Assembly: GCF_002741105.1 (NCBI RefSeq)
Contig: NZ_NIQU01000005.1
Coordinates: forward strand, 353,604-417,603
DNA: 64,000 nt
Direction: 5' to 3'
Origin: Pseudomonas sediminis
Lineage (GTDB): Bacteria > Pseudomonadota > Gammaproteobacteria > Pseudomonadales > Pseudomonadaceae
Position 1 is the stretch's first letter, and the number at the start of each line of letters is the position of its first letter. Positions 44,338-52,802 of the stretch are shown in pieces. The notes under the pieces are model-generated. The model did not search any database. It saw only the letters and a program-made list of their open reading frames with translations, and was not told where the DNA came from. The position numbers and the translations under genes were made by a program.

Positions 44338-45437
44338 CAGGCTTGCTCCACCACGACGTTGCGCTGCCTGCCTAGGTCGATCAGACCATCGGCGCTGCGG
44401 ATGCTGGCTTCGACGACATCGCCTGACTTCAGGTAGTAATCGCTGCGTCCTTCCTGCGCCTTCATGAAGGCTTTCCACTTGACCGCTTCGGGCAGCAGGG
44501 CGGCGATACGTTGCTTGGCAGGGGAGGGAATGCTCAGTGCACAGCCGGCCGGGGTGCCCGTGGCGATCAGGTCACCGGCGGCCAGATTTTGTACTCCCGA
44601 CAGTTCGGTCAATGTTTCCGCCGGGCCGAATACGAGGTTGGCGGTGCTGTCGTCCTGACGCGTCTGGCCATTCACGCTCAGGCGTAGCTGCAGTTTTTTC
44701 AGGTAGGGCATGTCCTTGGCATCGAGCAGGCACAGATAAGGACCGACTGGGCCGAAGGTGCGGTAGCTCTTGCCCTTGTAGAACTGCATCTGCGGTATCT
44801 GGATATCCCGCGCCGAATAGTCGTTGACGATCACCACACCAGCCACGAACTCGTGCAGGTTGGCGTCGGTCACCAGCTGCCTGGCGTCGATATCGCGCTT
44901 GAGCACCAGGCCCAATTCGATTTCGTAGTCGAGAAAGCGCACCTCGCGCGGTTTGATCAGCTCACTGTCCGCCGGGACGATGCAACTGGTCGCCTTGGTG
45001 AAGATCATATTGAATTTCTTCACGTCCGGGTCCATGCCGGACTCGATCATGTGCTGCCGGTAGTTGGCGCCTTGGCAGATGAATTGCTGGTCGCGGGTTA
45101 CCGGTGAAAGCAGTTTCACCGCCTCCAGCGGTAGGTCGCCATCGGGCAAGGCTGCCAGGTGCGCCAGTTGGGTATGGCGGATCAGCTCCCCGGTGCTGGC
45201 GTAGTCGCCGGGGATACGGGAAATAAGACCTTGGCGGATCACCCCCCACTGGACGAGGTTCTGGTGCTCGAAACGGACGATATGGACTGGCATGGCAAGG
45301 GCTCCCGATGAAGCGGTGGTTTGCTCGATGGCAATGTCTTGTTGTGCTGAATGGGCTCGGCAGTTGGCGGGCAACATTGCTCCGGCGGCCACGAACAGGC
45401 AGCTCTTGAGCACTGTGCGACGTTTCCAGCCGGGCAT
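44337..45437 (-). CDS. Fumarylacetoacetate hydrolase (FAH) family protein with Tat-like leader
   Basis: A 366-residue protein. Residues about 50-366 form the FAH fold (FLDYEIELGLVLKRD metal-ligand region, VVIVNDYSARDIQ, GPVGPYL, LIATGTPAG), shared by hydratases, decarboxylases and C-C hydrolases acting on dicarbonyl products of ring cleavage. Oddly, the N-terminus reads KRRTVLKSCLFVAAGAML, a good twin-arginine signal; a second in-frame ATG at 45293 (MPVHIVRFEH) has its own GGGAG site and would give a normal cytosolic enzyme. It follows the extradiol dioxygenase gene by 13 bases. Confidence 0.83.
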   Translation of the reverse strand: MPGWKRRTVLKSCLFVAAGAMLPANCRAHSAQQDIAIEQTTASSGALAMPVHIVRFEHQNLVQWGVIRQGLISRIPGDYASTGELIRHTQLAHLAALPDGDLPLEAVKLLSPVTRDQQFICQGANYRQHMIESGMDPDVKKFNMIFTKATSCIVPADSELIKPREVRFLDYEIELGLVLKRDIDARQLVTDANLHEFVAGVVIVNDYSARDIQIPQMQFYKGKSYRTFGPVGPYLCLLDAKDMPYLKKLQLRLSVNGQTRQDDSTANLVFGPAETLTELSGVQNLAAGDLIATGTPAGCALSIPSPAKQRIAALLPEAVKWKAFMKAQEGRSDYYLKSGDVVEASIRSADGLIDLGRQRNVVVEQA

Positions 45438-45450
45438 GCTGGCAACGCCT

Positions 45451-46542
45451 CTAGCCGAACATCCGCGCCAGCGTGATCAGCTTGCGCAGGGTTAGGTCCG
45501 GGCTGCGGCGCAGGTTGCGCAGCAGGGCGGCTATGGCCGCCAGGTTGAGTACGGGTTTGGTGAAGCTCTTGGGCATGCGCTGACCCCATTGCGACATTGC
45601 TTCGGGGCTGACCGCATGCACGCCGGTGGGGTGGCCGGCCGTGAACAGGTCGCCATCGCAGTAGTGCTCGTGCTTGTCGCGCCAAGGGTCTTGCCAGTAG
45701 TCGAATATCTGGCTGCCGAGGATGTGCCGACCGATGCCCCAGGCATGTTTCCAACCTTTTTCACGCAGCACGCGTTGGCCCATTCCGACGGCGTCGGCGT
45801 CCACCACCTCGTAGGCACTGTGGCTGTAAGCGGCCATGAAACCCTGTGCAATCGCCAGGGTGTGATGATCGGTGGGCGTATCACCCAGATCTAGGCGCAT
45901 GAAGGTGACGGCAGGCGAGCCGTCCGGTAGCACTTGCACGTCGCTGGGAATAAAACCGAAATGCTGTGTGTACCAGGCGCAGGTGGCTTGGTAGTCGGCT
46001 ACTTCCAGCACCACATGACCGAGCTTGATGATCTCGGGTGGCGCGATGGGCGGTCGTTGGGTGGCGTTGATGCGTGGCGTTTCGTCCACCAGATTGAGTG
46101 GCAACGGAGCGCGATGGGCCATGACTGCGGCAGGTTGTTGAGCATGAATGGCCTCTACCAGAAAGCCCGATGGATCAGTCAGCCGTACTCGCTCACCGCC
46201 TCCGGGGCCTTCGAGTGGCTCGATATCGGAGGCCCCGGGCAGAGCGGCGATACGTTCAAGGTCGGTGCGGCTGGCGAGCGTCAGGCCGAAGCCGATAAAG
46301 CGCGGGCGCTCGGCATGGTGTACGCGATAGCAGTAGGGCGCAGAGCCGGTGCCGCGCATGTACAAGGTGGTGGTATCACGCCGAGCAGTGTGCAAGCCGA
46401 AGTCGCCGAGAAAACGTTCGGCCTGCTTCAGATCCGGGCGCTCGAAGATCAGATGAGCCAATGCCTGGGCGCGGACAGTCGGCTGAGGGTGACGTGCCGG
46501 CTGGGGTGTGGCGAGCATGGCTGTTGTGGTTTGTTTTGCCAT
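45451..46542 (-). CDS. VOC-family extradiol ring-cleavage dioxygenase
   Basis: A 363-residue protein of two vicinal-oxygen-chelate domains (about 25-135 and 170-300). The second domain keeps the likely iron ligands: H176 (LGHVVLEV), H226 or H227 (DHHTLAIA) and E292 (KHEHYCDGD), the H-H-E facial triad of type I extradiol dioxygenases such as 2,3-dihydroxybiphenyl dioxygenase. It would open a catechol-type ring next to the hydroxyls. The N-terminal about 25 residues are a flexible extension. First enzyme gene of the operon, 80 bases after the TetR gene. Confidence 0.86.
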   Translation of the reverse strand: MAKQTTTAMLATPQPARHPQPTVRAQALAHLIFERPDLKQAERFLGDFGLHTARRDTTTLYMRGTGSAPYCYRVHHAERPRFIGFGLTLASRTDLERIAALPGASDIEPLEGPGGGERVRLTDPSGFLVEAIHAQQPAAVMAHRAPLPLNLVDETPRINATQRPPIAPPEIIKLGHVVLEVADYQATCAWYTQHFGFIPSDVQVLPDGSPAVTFMRLDLGDTPTDHHTLAIAQGFMAAYSHSAYEVVDADAVGMGQRVLREKGWKHAWGIGRHILGSQIFDYWQDPWRDKHEHYCDGDLFTAGHPTGVHAVSPEAMSQWGQRMPKSFTKPVLNLAAIAALLRNLRRSPDLTLRKLITLARMFG

Positions 46543-46622
46543 TGTCGTTCTCCGTGGCTTTTTTCGGGCAAAGCCGGGCCGTCGACCCTGTGCAGCAGGG
46601 TCGCTGGGGTGTCAGGTGGCAA

Positions 46623-47237
46623 TCAGTCCAGGGCTGGCAGGAGCGGCAGCTCGATACTCGCCAGTCGTTGCGCCTCGTCTTCAGGCACGCCTAGCGCGCG
46701 CAGAACCAATTCGGCCGCTTCGCTGCCAGCGTCACGCCAGGTCTTGATGCCTTCGAGCACGAGCAACATGGAGCCGAGTGTCGAGCAGGCGATCAATGAG
46801 ATAACGCTGGCCAGGTGGCTTTGCGGGAAGCGATAGCGGCCCTTTTCAAGGCCCGTGAGCACATCGGTGGTGGCCTGGCTGTAGAACATTTCGCGCAGCG
46901 AGGCATCGCCCAGGGCGAAGCGATTGAGGAAGGCGCCCCAGTGGGGTTCTTCATGCGTGCGTCGGATGAACAGGCGCATGCCTATGGATAGGCGTTCTGC
47001 CGGGTCCTCCACTGCGGCGAAGCTGCTGTGGACGCGCAAGTGCATCTCCTTGCTCAACTGGCTGGCGACCTGCTGAAACAACTGATCCATGTTCTCAACG
47101 TTGTTGTAGATAGTGCCGCGTGCAACACCGGCTTCCTGAGCAAGATCGCTGACGTTCAATTGGGTAGCGCCTTTTTCCGCAAACAGACGGACTGCTGCTT
47201 TGTATATACGGCGTTGAGCGGTGCTGAGCTGTGTCAA
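46623..47237 (-). CDS. TetR-family regulator of the ring-cleavage operon (TetR1)
   Basis: A TetR-family protein of about 204 residues; the helix-turn-helix reads NVSDLAQEAGVARGTIYNNV. I take TTG at 47237 as the start because GGAG lies nine bases before it; a GTG at 47276 would add 13 residues but has no ribosome site and would place the palindrome at 47268-47287 over the start codon. It heads the minus-strand operon and is divergent from the Old Yellow Enzyme gene, so it likely represses both and itself. Confidence 0.82.
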   Translation of the reverse strand: MTQLSTAQRRIYKAAVRLFAEKGATQLNVSDLAQEAGVARGTIYNNVENMDQLFQQVASQLSKEMHLRVHSSFAAVEDPAERLSIGMRLFIRRTHEEPHWGAFLNRFALGDASLREMFYSQATTDVLTGLEKGRYRFPQSHLASVISLIACSTLGSMLLVLEGIKTWRDAGSEAAELVLRALGVPEDEAQRLASIELPLLPALD

Positions 47238-47267
47238 CGGTGTTAGCTCCAGGGTGGTTGTGGGGTA

Positions 47268-47287
47268 ATTGAACACGGGTGTTTAAT
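47268..47287. promoter_or_regulatory. TetR1 operator, palindrome between tetR1 and the OYE gene
   Basis: ATTGAACAC-GG-GTGTTTAAT: nine-base arms with one mismatch. Further half-sites of the same type follow at 47303 (GTGTTAAAA) and 47323-47331 (GTGTTCAAT, the exact complement of the first arm). The AT-rich stretch is the divergent promoter region. Confidence 0.6.
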
Positions 47288-47421
47288 TTTGGTCAAGCAG
47301 TTGTGTTAAAAATTAGACTCTGGTGTTCAATTTTGAATTTATATGTTCTTCTGTTCGGGGTGTTCGTGGTCGCACACCTGCCAGTGCATGACCCCATTTC
47401 CTTGCCGAGGATGCTTCACCG

Positions 47422-48657
47422 ATGAGCGATCTGTTTCAGCCCCTGCGCCTGCCTAACGGCAGCGTCATCCCCAATCGCCTGGCCAAAGCCGCCATGGAGG
47501 AAAACCTGGCGGACGCCGAGCACGCGCCCGGGCCTACCCTGATTCGGCTCTATCGGGCCTGGGCCAAGGGCGGGGCCGGTCTGATCATCACCGGCAACGT
47601 GATGGTGGATCGGCATGCCCTGACCGGGCCGGCGGGCGTTGTGCTGGAAGATGATGAGCATCTGCCAAATTTCCGGGCCTGGGCTGCTGCGTCTCGCAGC
47701 TATGGGGCTCAGGCCTGGTTGCAGATCAACCACCCTGGACGGCAGTTGATGGCCAATCTGGGGCAACCGGCGCTGGGGCCGTCGGCGATCCCGGTCGATA
47801 TCCCCGGGCTATCCAAGCTCTTCGTGCAGCCGCAGGCGCTGGATGAGAGGCAGATAGAGCAGATCATCCAGCGCTACGTGACTGCCGCGGTTCTGGCTGA
47901 GCGTGCCGGTTTCACCGGGGTGCAGATTCATGCAGCTCATGGCTACTTGTTCAGCCAGTTCCTGTCTCCGCTCAGTAACTGTCGTCGCGATGGTTGGGGC
48001 GGCAGTCTGGAGAATCGTGCGCGTATTCTGCTGCGCACCGTCGAGGCGGTGCGGGCTCAGGTTGCTCCGCAGTTCTGTGTGGCGGTCAAGCTCAACTCAG
48101 CGGATTTTCAGCGTGGCGGCTTCGAGGTGGGCGACGCTGAGGCGGTCGTGAAGATGCTGGCAGAGCGTGCGGTGGATCTGGTCGAACTCTCCGGCGGCAG
48201 CTATGAAAGCCCGGCCATGCAGGGGCAGACCCGTGATGGCAGCACGCTTGCGCGTGAGGCCTATTTTCTCAAGTTCGCCGAGCGCATCGGCCAAGTGGCA
48301 GCGATGCCCATCATGGTGACCGGTGGGGTACGCCGCAGGGCTGTAGCCGAGCGCATTATCGAGCGTGGCGTTGCGATGGTCGGCATGGCTACCGCCCTGG
48401 CTATCGAACCAGGACTGCCTGCGCGTTGGCGTGCGGGCGACGATATTGCGGTACCGCCCGTGGTCGTGGGCTGGAAGAACAGGGCGCTGGCTGCTGCCGC
48501 GACCCAGGCTGTGGTCAAGAAGCAACTGGTGTTGCTGGGCAGTGGCAAGCCGAGCAATGCGCAGACATCGCCTCTTCTGGCCTTGGTTGGCAGCCAGTTG
48601 AGGCAGAAACTGCAAGCGCGTCGCTATCGACGCTGGGTGGCGAGCAAAGGCTGCTAG
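47422..48657 (+). CDS. NADH:flavin oxidoreductase, Old Yellow Enzyme family
   Basis: A 411-residue FMN-dependent TIM-barrel ene-reductase. Landmarks are PNRLAKAAMEENLAD near the N-terminus, NHPGRQ, VQIHAAHGYLFSQFLSP (with the H-x2-H substrate pair) and RRDGWGGSLENRARIL. It would reduce an activated C=C bond, for example an enone in a ring or a cleavage product. The ATG at 47422 follows CGAGGATGC. Its TAG stop overlaps that of the convergent TetR2 gene (shared CTAG). Confidence 0.9.
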   Translation: MSDLFQPLRLPNGSVIPNRLAKAAMEENLADAEHAPGPTLIRLYRAWAKGGAGLIITGNVMVDRHALTGPAGVVLEDDEHLPNFRAWAAASRSYGAQAWLQINHPGRQLMANLGQPALGPSAIPVDIPGLSKLFVQPQALDERQIEQIIQRYVTAAVLAERAGFTGVQIHAAHGYLFSQFLSPLSNCRRDGWGGSLENRARILLRTVEAVRAQVAPQFCVAVKLNSADFQRGGFEVGDAEAVVKMLAERAVDLVELSGGSYESPAMQGQTRDGSTLAREAYFLKFAERIGQVAAMPIMVTGGVRRRAVAERIIERGVAMVGMATALAIEPGLPARWRAGDDIAVPPVVVGWKNRALAAAATQAVVKKQLVLLGSGKPSNAQTSPLLALVGSQLRQKLQARRYRRWVASKGC

Positions 48658-49307
48658 AGTGCCGGTTGGCTCGGCAAGTCATGTCGGGCCAGCTTGCGTG
48701 CTCTGGCTGCTGTCGCGCCCAGGGCCTTGAGAACCATTTCGGCCACCAGCACGTCGTGTTCGTCGACGCTGCGCCCCTCGACGACGCTGCGCATGGCGCC
48801 GAGTGTGCAGGAGACCAGTAGGTCGAGGGCGATCGCCTCATGTTCATAGGTCAGGACGCCTTGGTCTTTTCCCGCGCGCAGGTCGGTCAAGACGTAATTG
48901 GCAATCTTCGAGCGCATGGCCTGGTCAAAGTGCACCACGCGTACCACGGCGCTCGCCCAGTCTGGGTCGTTGATAGCGCGCAGGATGAACATTCGCACGC
49001 CAATGGCGATGCGACGTGCGCCACTGTCGACGCCCACGCTGTGCTGGGCGATGGCTTCGGAGAATTCATCGGCCATGGCCAGTCCGACGGCCTCTACGAC
49101 CTCATCGCGCGAGCGAAAGTAGTTGTAGACGGTGCCGCTGGCTACTTCTGCCTCATTGGCGACGTCGAGTAGCGCGATTTCACCCACTTCCTTGTGGGCG
49201 AACAGGCGCACGGCAGCATCGATGAGACCGCGACGGGTTCGTTCGCGCTTCTTGTGGCCACGGCTCAGCGGCGCAGGTTCGAGGTTGGGTGTATCGGCTC
49301 TGCTCAT
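48654..49307 (-). CDS. TetR-family regulator of the hydroxylase unit (TetR2)
   Basis: A 217-residue TetR protein. The helix-turn-helix (about 50-70) reads ALLDVANEAEVASGTVYNYF, preceded by a basic segment (RGHKKRERTRRGL). The start at ATG 49307 follows AGGGGC; a longer frame to 49364 is unlikely. It lies 57 bases downstream of the flavin hydroxylase gene and probably controls that gene and the divergent dioxygenase through the palindromes at 50993-51020. Confidence 0.87.
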   Translation of the reverse strand: MSRADTPNLEPAPLSRGHKKRERTRRGLIDAAVRLFAHKEVGEIALLDVANEAEVASGTVYNYFRSRDEVVEAVGLAMADEFSEAIAQHSVGVDSGARRIAIGVRMFILRAINDPDWASAVVRVVHFDQAMRSKIANYVLTDLRAGKDQGVLTYEHEAIALDLLVSCTLGAMRSVVEGRSVDEHDVLVAEMVLKALGATAARARKLARHDLPSQPAL

Positions 49308-49364
49308 GCTCAGCCCCTGGTAAATAGGCCCCGATGATAATGGAGTGGTTGGCGGCCAGGCCAT

Positions 49365-50954
49365 TCACTTTCGTAACAGCTGCAGGGAGTCGGAAATGAT
49401 CCTGGCGGCCTGATCGGCAGCGCCATCGTGCATCAGGATACGGTCCGGGCGAACCACCATTAGCGAGCCCAGCGGCATGGCGCTAGTCAATTGCAGGCCG
49501 AGGTCTTCGATGAACGGAGTGGTGGAATGGCTGCGCTGGCCCTGAGGACCTATCTGCAGGAAACGCCCGCCTACCGCCTCCCAACGTTTTATCTGCTCAG
49601 GGCTCAGGGTCGCGCGGGGATCCGTGCCCAGGCCGATCAGTGTCAGGCCATCTCCGAGCACGTCGTCGCTCGGCAGGATGCGACCATCGGGCGTACGTAC
49701 CAGGCCCTGAGGCAGCAGGCCGCCCCGAGGTAGTCGAGCGCAGCGAGTCTTGTTCATGAACAGGCCGCGCTTGAAGATGTTCTTGGGTTTGATCTCCAGT
49801 TCCTCGAAGTGTCGCCGCGCCGCCGGGATCAGGCCCAGGGTGCGCATCATGCCGTGCCCCAGAAAGGCCAGCAGAGCGTTGCGTGGCATGATCAGGCGTC
49901 CCATGAACTTGGCCATGTCGATCATTTCCTGGGCGTGGGGGCGACGTTCCTGTTCGTAGCTGTCGAGAATCGCTGGGTTTGCCTGGCCCTTGAGTACCCA
50001 GCTCAGTTTCCACGCCAGATTGGCAGCGTCACGCAGCCCTGCGACCAGGCCCTGGCCAACGAATGGCGGGGTGATGTGGGCCGCGTCACCAGCCAGGAAC
50101 ACACGACCTTGCTGGAAATGCTTGCAGCAGCGCGCGTGGAAGCGATAGACCGCCTTGCGCTCGATCTTTAATTGGCTGGGCTCGATCCAGCGCTGCAGTA
50201 GGGTGCTGATGAAGCCGGTGTCCTCCACCTGGTCACGGGTTTCTCCTGCGCGCAGCATGAACTCCCAGCGCTCGCGGCCGCCAGGGGCCGGCATGTGTGG
50301 GGTAGGGCGACGGTGATCGCAGAGGAACTCGATGTGCTCGATGGCCTTTCCTTCGCGTTGACAGGCATCGACGATCAGCCAGTCCTCGGAGTAGCTCTGC
50401 CCCTCGAAATCCTGGCCAATGAGGCTACGTACTCTGGAGCTGGCGCCATCTGCACCTACCAGATAGCGCGCGTGAACCTGGTGCTGGCTGCCGTCCTCGG
50501 CGCGAAGGCAGGCGGTGACACCGTCGCTGTCCTGACGTAGGTCTTCCAGCTCCAGTCCGCCAAGGCTGGTGACGTTGTCGAAGCGTTGATAGTGCGCACG
50601 CATCGAGCGTTCCAGATCCGGCTGGTAGAAGGTCACCAGCTTGGGGTGTCCATCCAGGCTGCCGGTGGTATTGGCACGACCGAACTGGCCGATCATCGGG
50701 CAGTGCATGCGTACTTCCGGAATCACGATCTTGTCGAAGGCGTCTTCGCCCAGGCCCGCCAGCTGAAGGATGCGCAGCGCCTCGTTGTCGAGGGCGATCG
50801 CGCGCGGCATCAGCAGGATCTCGTGAGCCTTGTCGATGATCAGGGTCTGGACGCCATAGCGGCCGAGCAAGGCAGCTAGCGTGGCGCCGACCGGACCGTT
50901 GCCGATGATCAGTACATCAGTGTTCTCAGGCAGCGCTTTCTTGTTGTTGTGCAT
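49365..50954 (-). CDS. FAD-dependent aromatic hydroxylase, MhpA-like
   Basis: A 529-residue class A flavoprotein monooxygenase. The FAD motif GNGPVGATLAALLGRYG is at about 18-34, the NADPH/FAD segment YLVGADGASSRVR at about 163-175, and the second FAD motif GDAAHITPPFVGQGL at about 291-305. MhpA-type enzymes add a hydroxyl ortho to an existing phenol, making a catechol for ring cleavage, which fits the extradiol dioxygenase 4 kb away. The C-terminal thioredoxin-like domain of the family is present. Divergent from the PhyH gene. Confidence 0.88.
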   Translation of the reverse strand: MHNNKKALPENTDVLIIGNGPVGATLAALLGRYGVQTLIIDKAHEILLMPRAIALDNEALRILQLAGLGEDAFDKIVIPEVRMHCPMIGQFGRANTTGSLDGHPKLVTFYQPDLERSMRAHYQRFDNVTSLGGLELEDLRQDSDGVTACLRAEDGSQHQVHARYLVGADGASSRVRSLIGQDFEGQSYSEDWLIVDACQREGKAIEHIEFLCDHRRPTPHMPAPGGRERWEFMLRAGETRDQVEDTGFISTLLQRWIEPSQLKIERKAVYRFHARCCKHFQQGRVFLAGDAAHITPPFVGQGLVAGLRDAANLAWKLSWVLKGQANPAILDSYEQERRPHAQEMIDMAKFMGRLIMPRNALLAFLGHGMMRTLGLIPAARRHFEELEIKPKNIFKRGLFMNKTRCARLPRGGLLPQGLVRTPDGRILPSDDVLGDGLTLIGLGTDPRATLSPEQIKRWEAVGGRFLQIGPQGQRSHSTTPFIEDLGLQLTSAMPLGSLMVVRPDRILMHDGAADQAARIISDSLQLLRK

Positions 50955-50992
50955 GTCAGGCCTTTGTCATGGGTAGTGTCATTTTATGAAAT

Positions 50993-51020
50993 ATTATTCA
51001 AAAATGAATAATTGATCAAT
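50993..51020. promoter_or_regulatory. TetR2 operator region with two palindromes
   Basis: ATTATTCA-AAAA-TGAATAAT (50993-51012) has perfect eight-base arms; ATTGATCAAT (51011-51020) is a perfect ten-base palindrome overlapping its end. They lie in the AT-rich 130-base region between the hydroxylase gene and the PhyH gene. Confidence 0.55.
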
Positions 51021-51084
51021 ATTGATATGTTAGTTAAAAAGTGCCACAACAAGAAACGTGCACGCCGTGCCGAAGGAGTCCCCC

Positions 51085-52059
51085 ATGTCTTTCCCTGCTT
51101 ATCCAGCCCGTGCTCTGACCGCCGAGGATATCCAACGCTACCGAGATGACGGGGTTGTCATGATCAAGGGCGCTATCGATCCCAACTGGATGGCCCTGGT
51201 GGAGAGCGGTATCGACGCGGCGAGAGGTGATGCCTCGCTGGTCGGACGCTTCATGTCACGCAAGGTCGAGGGCTACCAGATGGATATCTTTCTCTGGAAG
51301 CGCATCGATGCTCTGCGTGATCTGGTCTACTACGGGCCTTTCGCACGCTGGGCCCAGCAACTGATGCGGTCGCGGCAGGTGCGCTTCTTCTATGACCAGA
51401 TGTTCGTCAAGGAGCCAGGCACCGATGCGCCAACGCCCTGGCATCAGGATCTGAGCTTCTGGCCTATCCGTGGTGAGCAGATCTGCTCGTTCTGGATTCC
51501 CTGCGACCCGGTCAATCGTGAGAACAGCGGGTTGCTGTACGTGAAGGGGTCACACAAGTGGCCTCAGCGTTTCAAGGCCATCTCGCCGGACTATGTGGCG
51601 GCGATCATCGACGAGCGGATGGACGACATTCCCGATATCAACGCGCACCCGGAACGCTATGAGTTGCTCGATTGGGACATGGAGCCGGGCGATATCCTGA
51701 TGTTCCACCCGCTGACCCTGCACGGTTCATACGGCAACCAGTCACGCACACGCCGTCGCCGCGCCCTGGCTTTGCGCTGGGTAGGTGACGATGTGCTTTA
51801 CGCGCCTTCGGCCAAGCGCATGCCGATTCACTTCGAGCATTGCTCTGTACCTGGCGGCCCGCTACAGGGAGCTGCTTTCCCGCGCATCCTGCCCGAGATG
51901 GATCCTCATGAGCGGGCTGCACGAGCCAGGCCGGAGCGACCTAGTATGAGCAAATTGCTGCGTTCTTCGCTGGGTAACGCGGTCGCGGCAGCGAGACTGG
52001 CATTCAAGCCGGGCAAGACGGTTTCGCTCAAGCAGACGTGGTCGAAGTCCGATACCTGA
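51085..52059 (+). CDS. Phytanoyl-CoA dioxygenase (PhyH) family protein
   Basis: A 324-residue Fe(II)/2-oxoglutarate-dependent oxygenase. The iron triad is H120 and D122 (TPWHQDLSFWP) and H213 (PLTLHGSYGN), with Arg residues after it for 2-oxoglutarate. The start at ATG 51085 follows GAAGGAG; the longer frame from 51058 is not needed. PhyH-family enzymes hydroxylate acyl-CoAs and many natural products. Divergence from the hydroxylase gene with shared operators puts it in the same pathway, perhaps hydroxylating an aliphatic side chain. The last about 40 residues are a basic tail. Confidence 0.86.
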   Translation: MSFPAYPARALTAEDIQRYRDDGVVMIKGAIDPNWMALVESGIDAARGDASLVGRFMSRKVEGYQMDIFLWKRIDALRDLVYYGPFARWAQQLMRSRQVRFFYDQMFVKEPGTDAPTPWHQDLSFWPIRGEQICSFWIPCDPVNRENSGLLYVKGSHKWPQRFKAISPDYVAAIIDERMDDIPDINAHPERYELLDWDMEPGDILMFHPLTLHGSYGNQSRTRRRRALALRWVGDDVLYAPSAKRMPIHFEHCSVPGGPLQGAAFPRILPEMDPHERAARARPERPSMSKLLRSSLGNAVAAARLAFKPGKTVSLKQTWSKSDT

Positions 52060-52196
52060 TCGTTGACGCGATGAGTGAGGCTTCCTGTCCCGCGGGGGAC
52101 TTGGCTATGGCTTGGTCGAGCTGACAGACCGCTCGGCGGTCGCTGGGCGTGGCGCGTTCGCCAGGATTTGCAATGAAGTGGAATTGCTGCGCAATA

Positions 52197-52225
52197 AAAA
52201 GCCCGCGCTTTGGGCGCGGGCTTTT
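52197..52225. terminator. Bidirectional rho-independent terminator
   Basis: AAAA-GCCCGCGC-TTTGG-GCGCGGGC-TTTT: perfect eight-base stem flanked by A's and T's on both sides, between convergent genes. Confidence 0.88.
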
Positions 52226-52239
52226 GGCTGTTTGCAGGC

Positions 52240-52527
52240 TCAGGCGATGCGGTAATTCAGCACGCTGTCCTGTTCCTTGAGTGTCTTGCGCAGATCGGCT
52301 GGGATATTGCCGGCGCGCACGGCCAGTTCCAGACGAATTTCTTCCAGGCTCTGGGCGAAGGCATCCTGATCGGTGACCTGTGGCTTGGCCAGGACGCGGC
52401 TGTAGACGGTGCTGTCGCTCTCGTCGAGCAGGGCGAGGATGATGCTGCCGTCCGGGCGCGGCGAGCTGAAGCTGGCGCGCAGCGGATTGAACAAGTGATC
52501 GACGAGCTGTTGGTTGGTGAGTTCCAT
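52240..52527 (-). CDS. DUF3509 family protein (copy 1)
   Basis: A 95-residue acidic, soluble protein without signal or membrane segment. The pattern LVDHLFNPLRASFSSPRPDGSIILALLDESD and the tail helix resemble DUF3509, a family almost confined to pseudomonads; function unknown. It lies 53 bases downstream of a second DUF3509-like gene on the same strand, followed by a terminator. Confidence 0.75.
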   Translation of the reverse strand: MELTNQQLVDHLFNPLRASFSSPRPDGSIILALLDESDSTVYSRVLAKPQVTDQDAFAQSLEEIRLELAVRAGNIPADLRKTLKEQDSVLNYRIA

Positions 52528-52580
52528 GTCCTACTCCATCCTGAGGTTGGTCACCTTCGACCTCAGGATGATGACTTGGT

Positions 52581-52802
52581 TCAGGCAGTCAGCGACTGAC
52601 GCGTGCGTTCGATCACCTGTTGCAGCGACTCGTCGTTGTACTGGCCGGGGTAGAGACGCTGGCTGTACTGGGCGATACCGGTCTTGTCGACCAGGGTAAA
52701 GCTGAAGCTGCCCTTACGCGTTGCCTGGATGCGGCAATCGAACGGCGCGAAGGCGTGAGTAAGGGTGCTGATGGCTTTCTGAATTTGATGTTGAGCATTC
52801 AT
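52581..52802 (-). CDS. DUF3509 family protein (copy 2)
   Basis: A 73-residue protein, MNAQHQIQKAISTLTHAFAP..., with the same layout as copy 1 (helix, beta strands FDCRIQ and FSFTLVDKTG, final helix). Low similarity to copy 1 suggests an old duplication or two family members brought together. Function unknown. Confidence 0.72.
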   Translation of the reverse strand: MNAQHQIQKAISTLTHAFAPFDCRIQATRKGSFSFTLVDKTGIAQYSQRLYPGQYNDESLQQVIERTRQSLTA

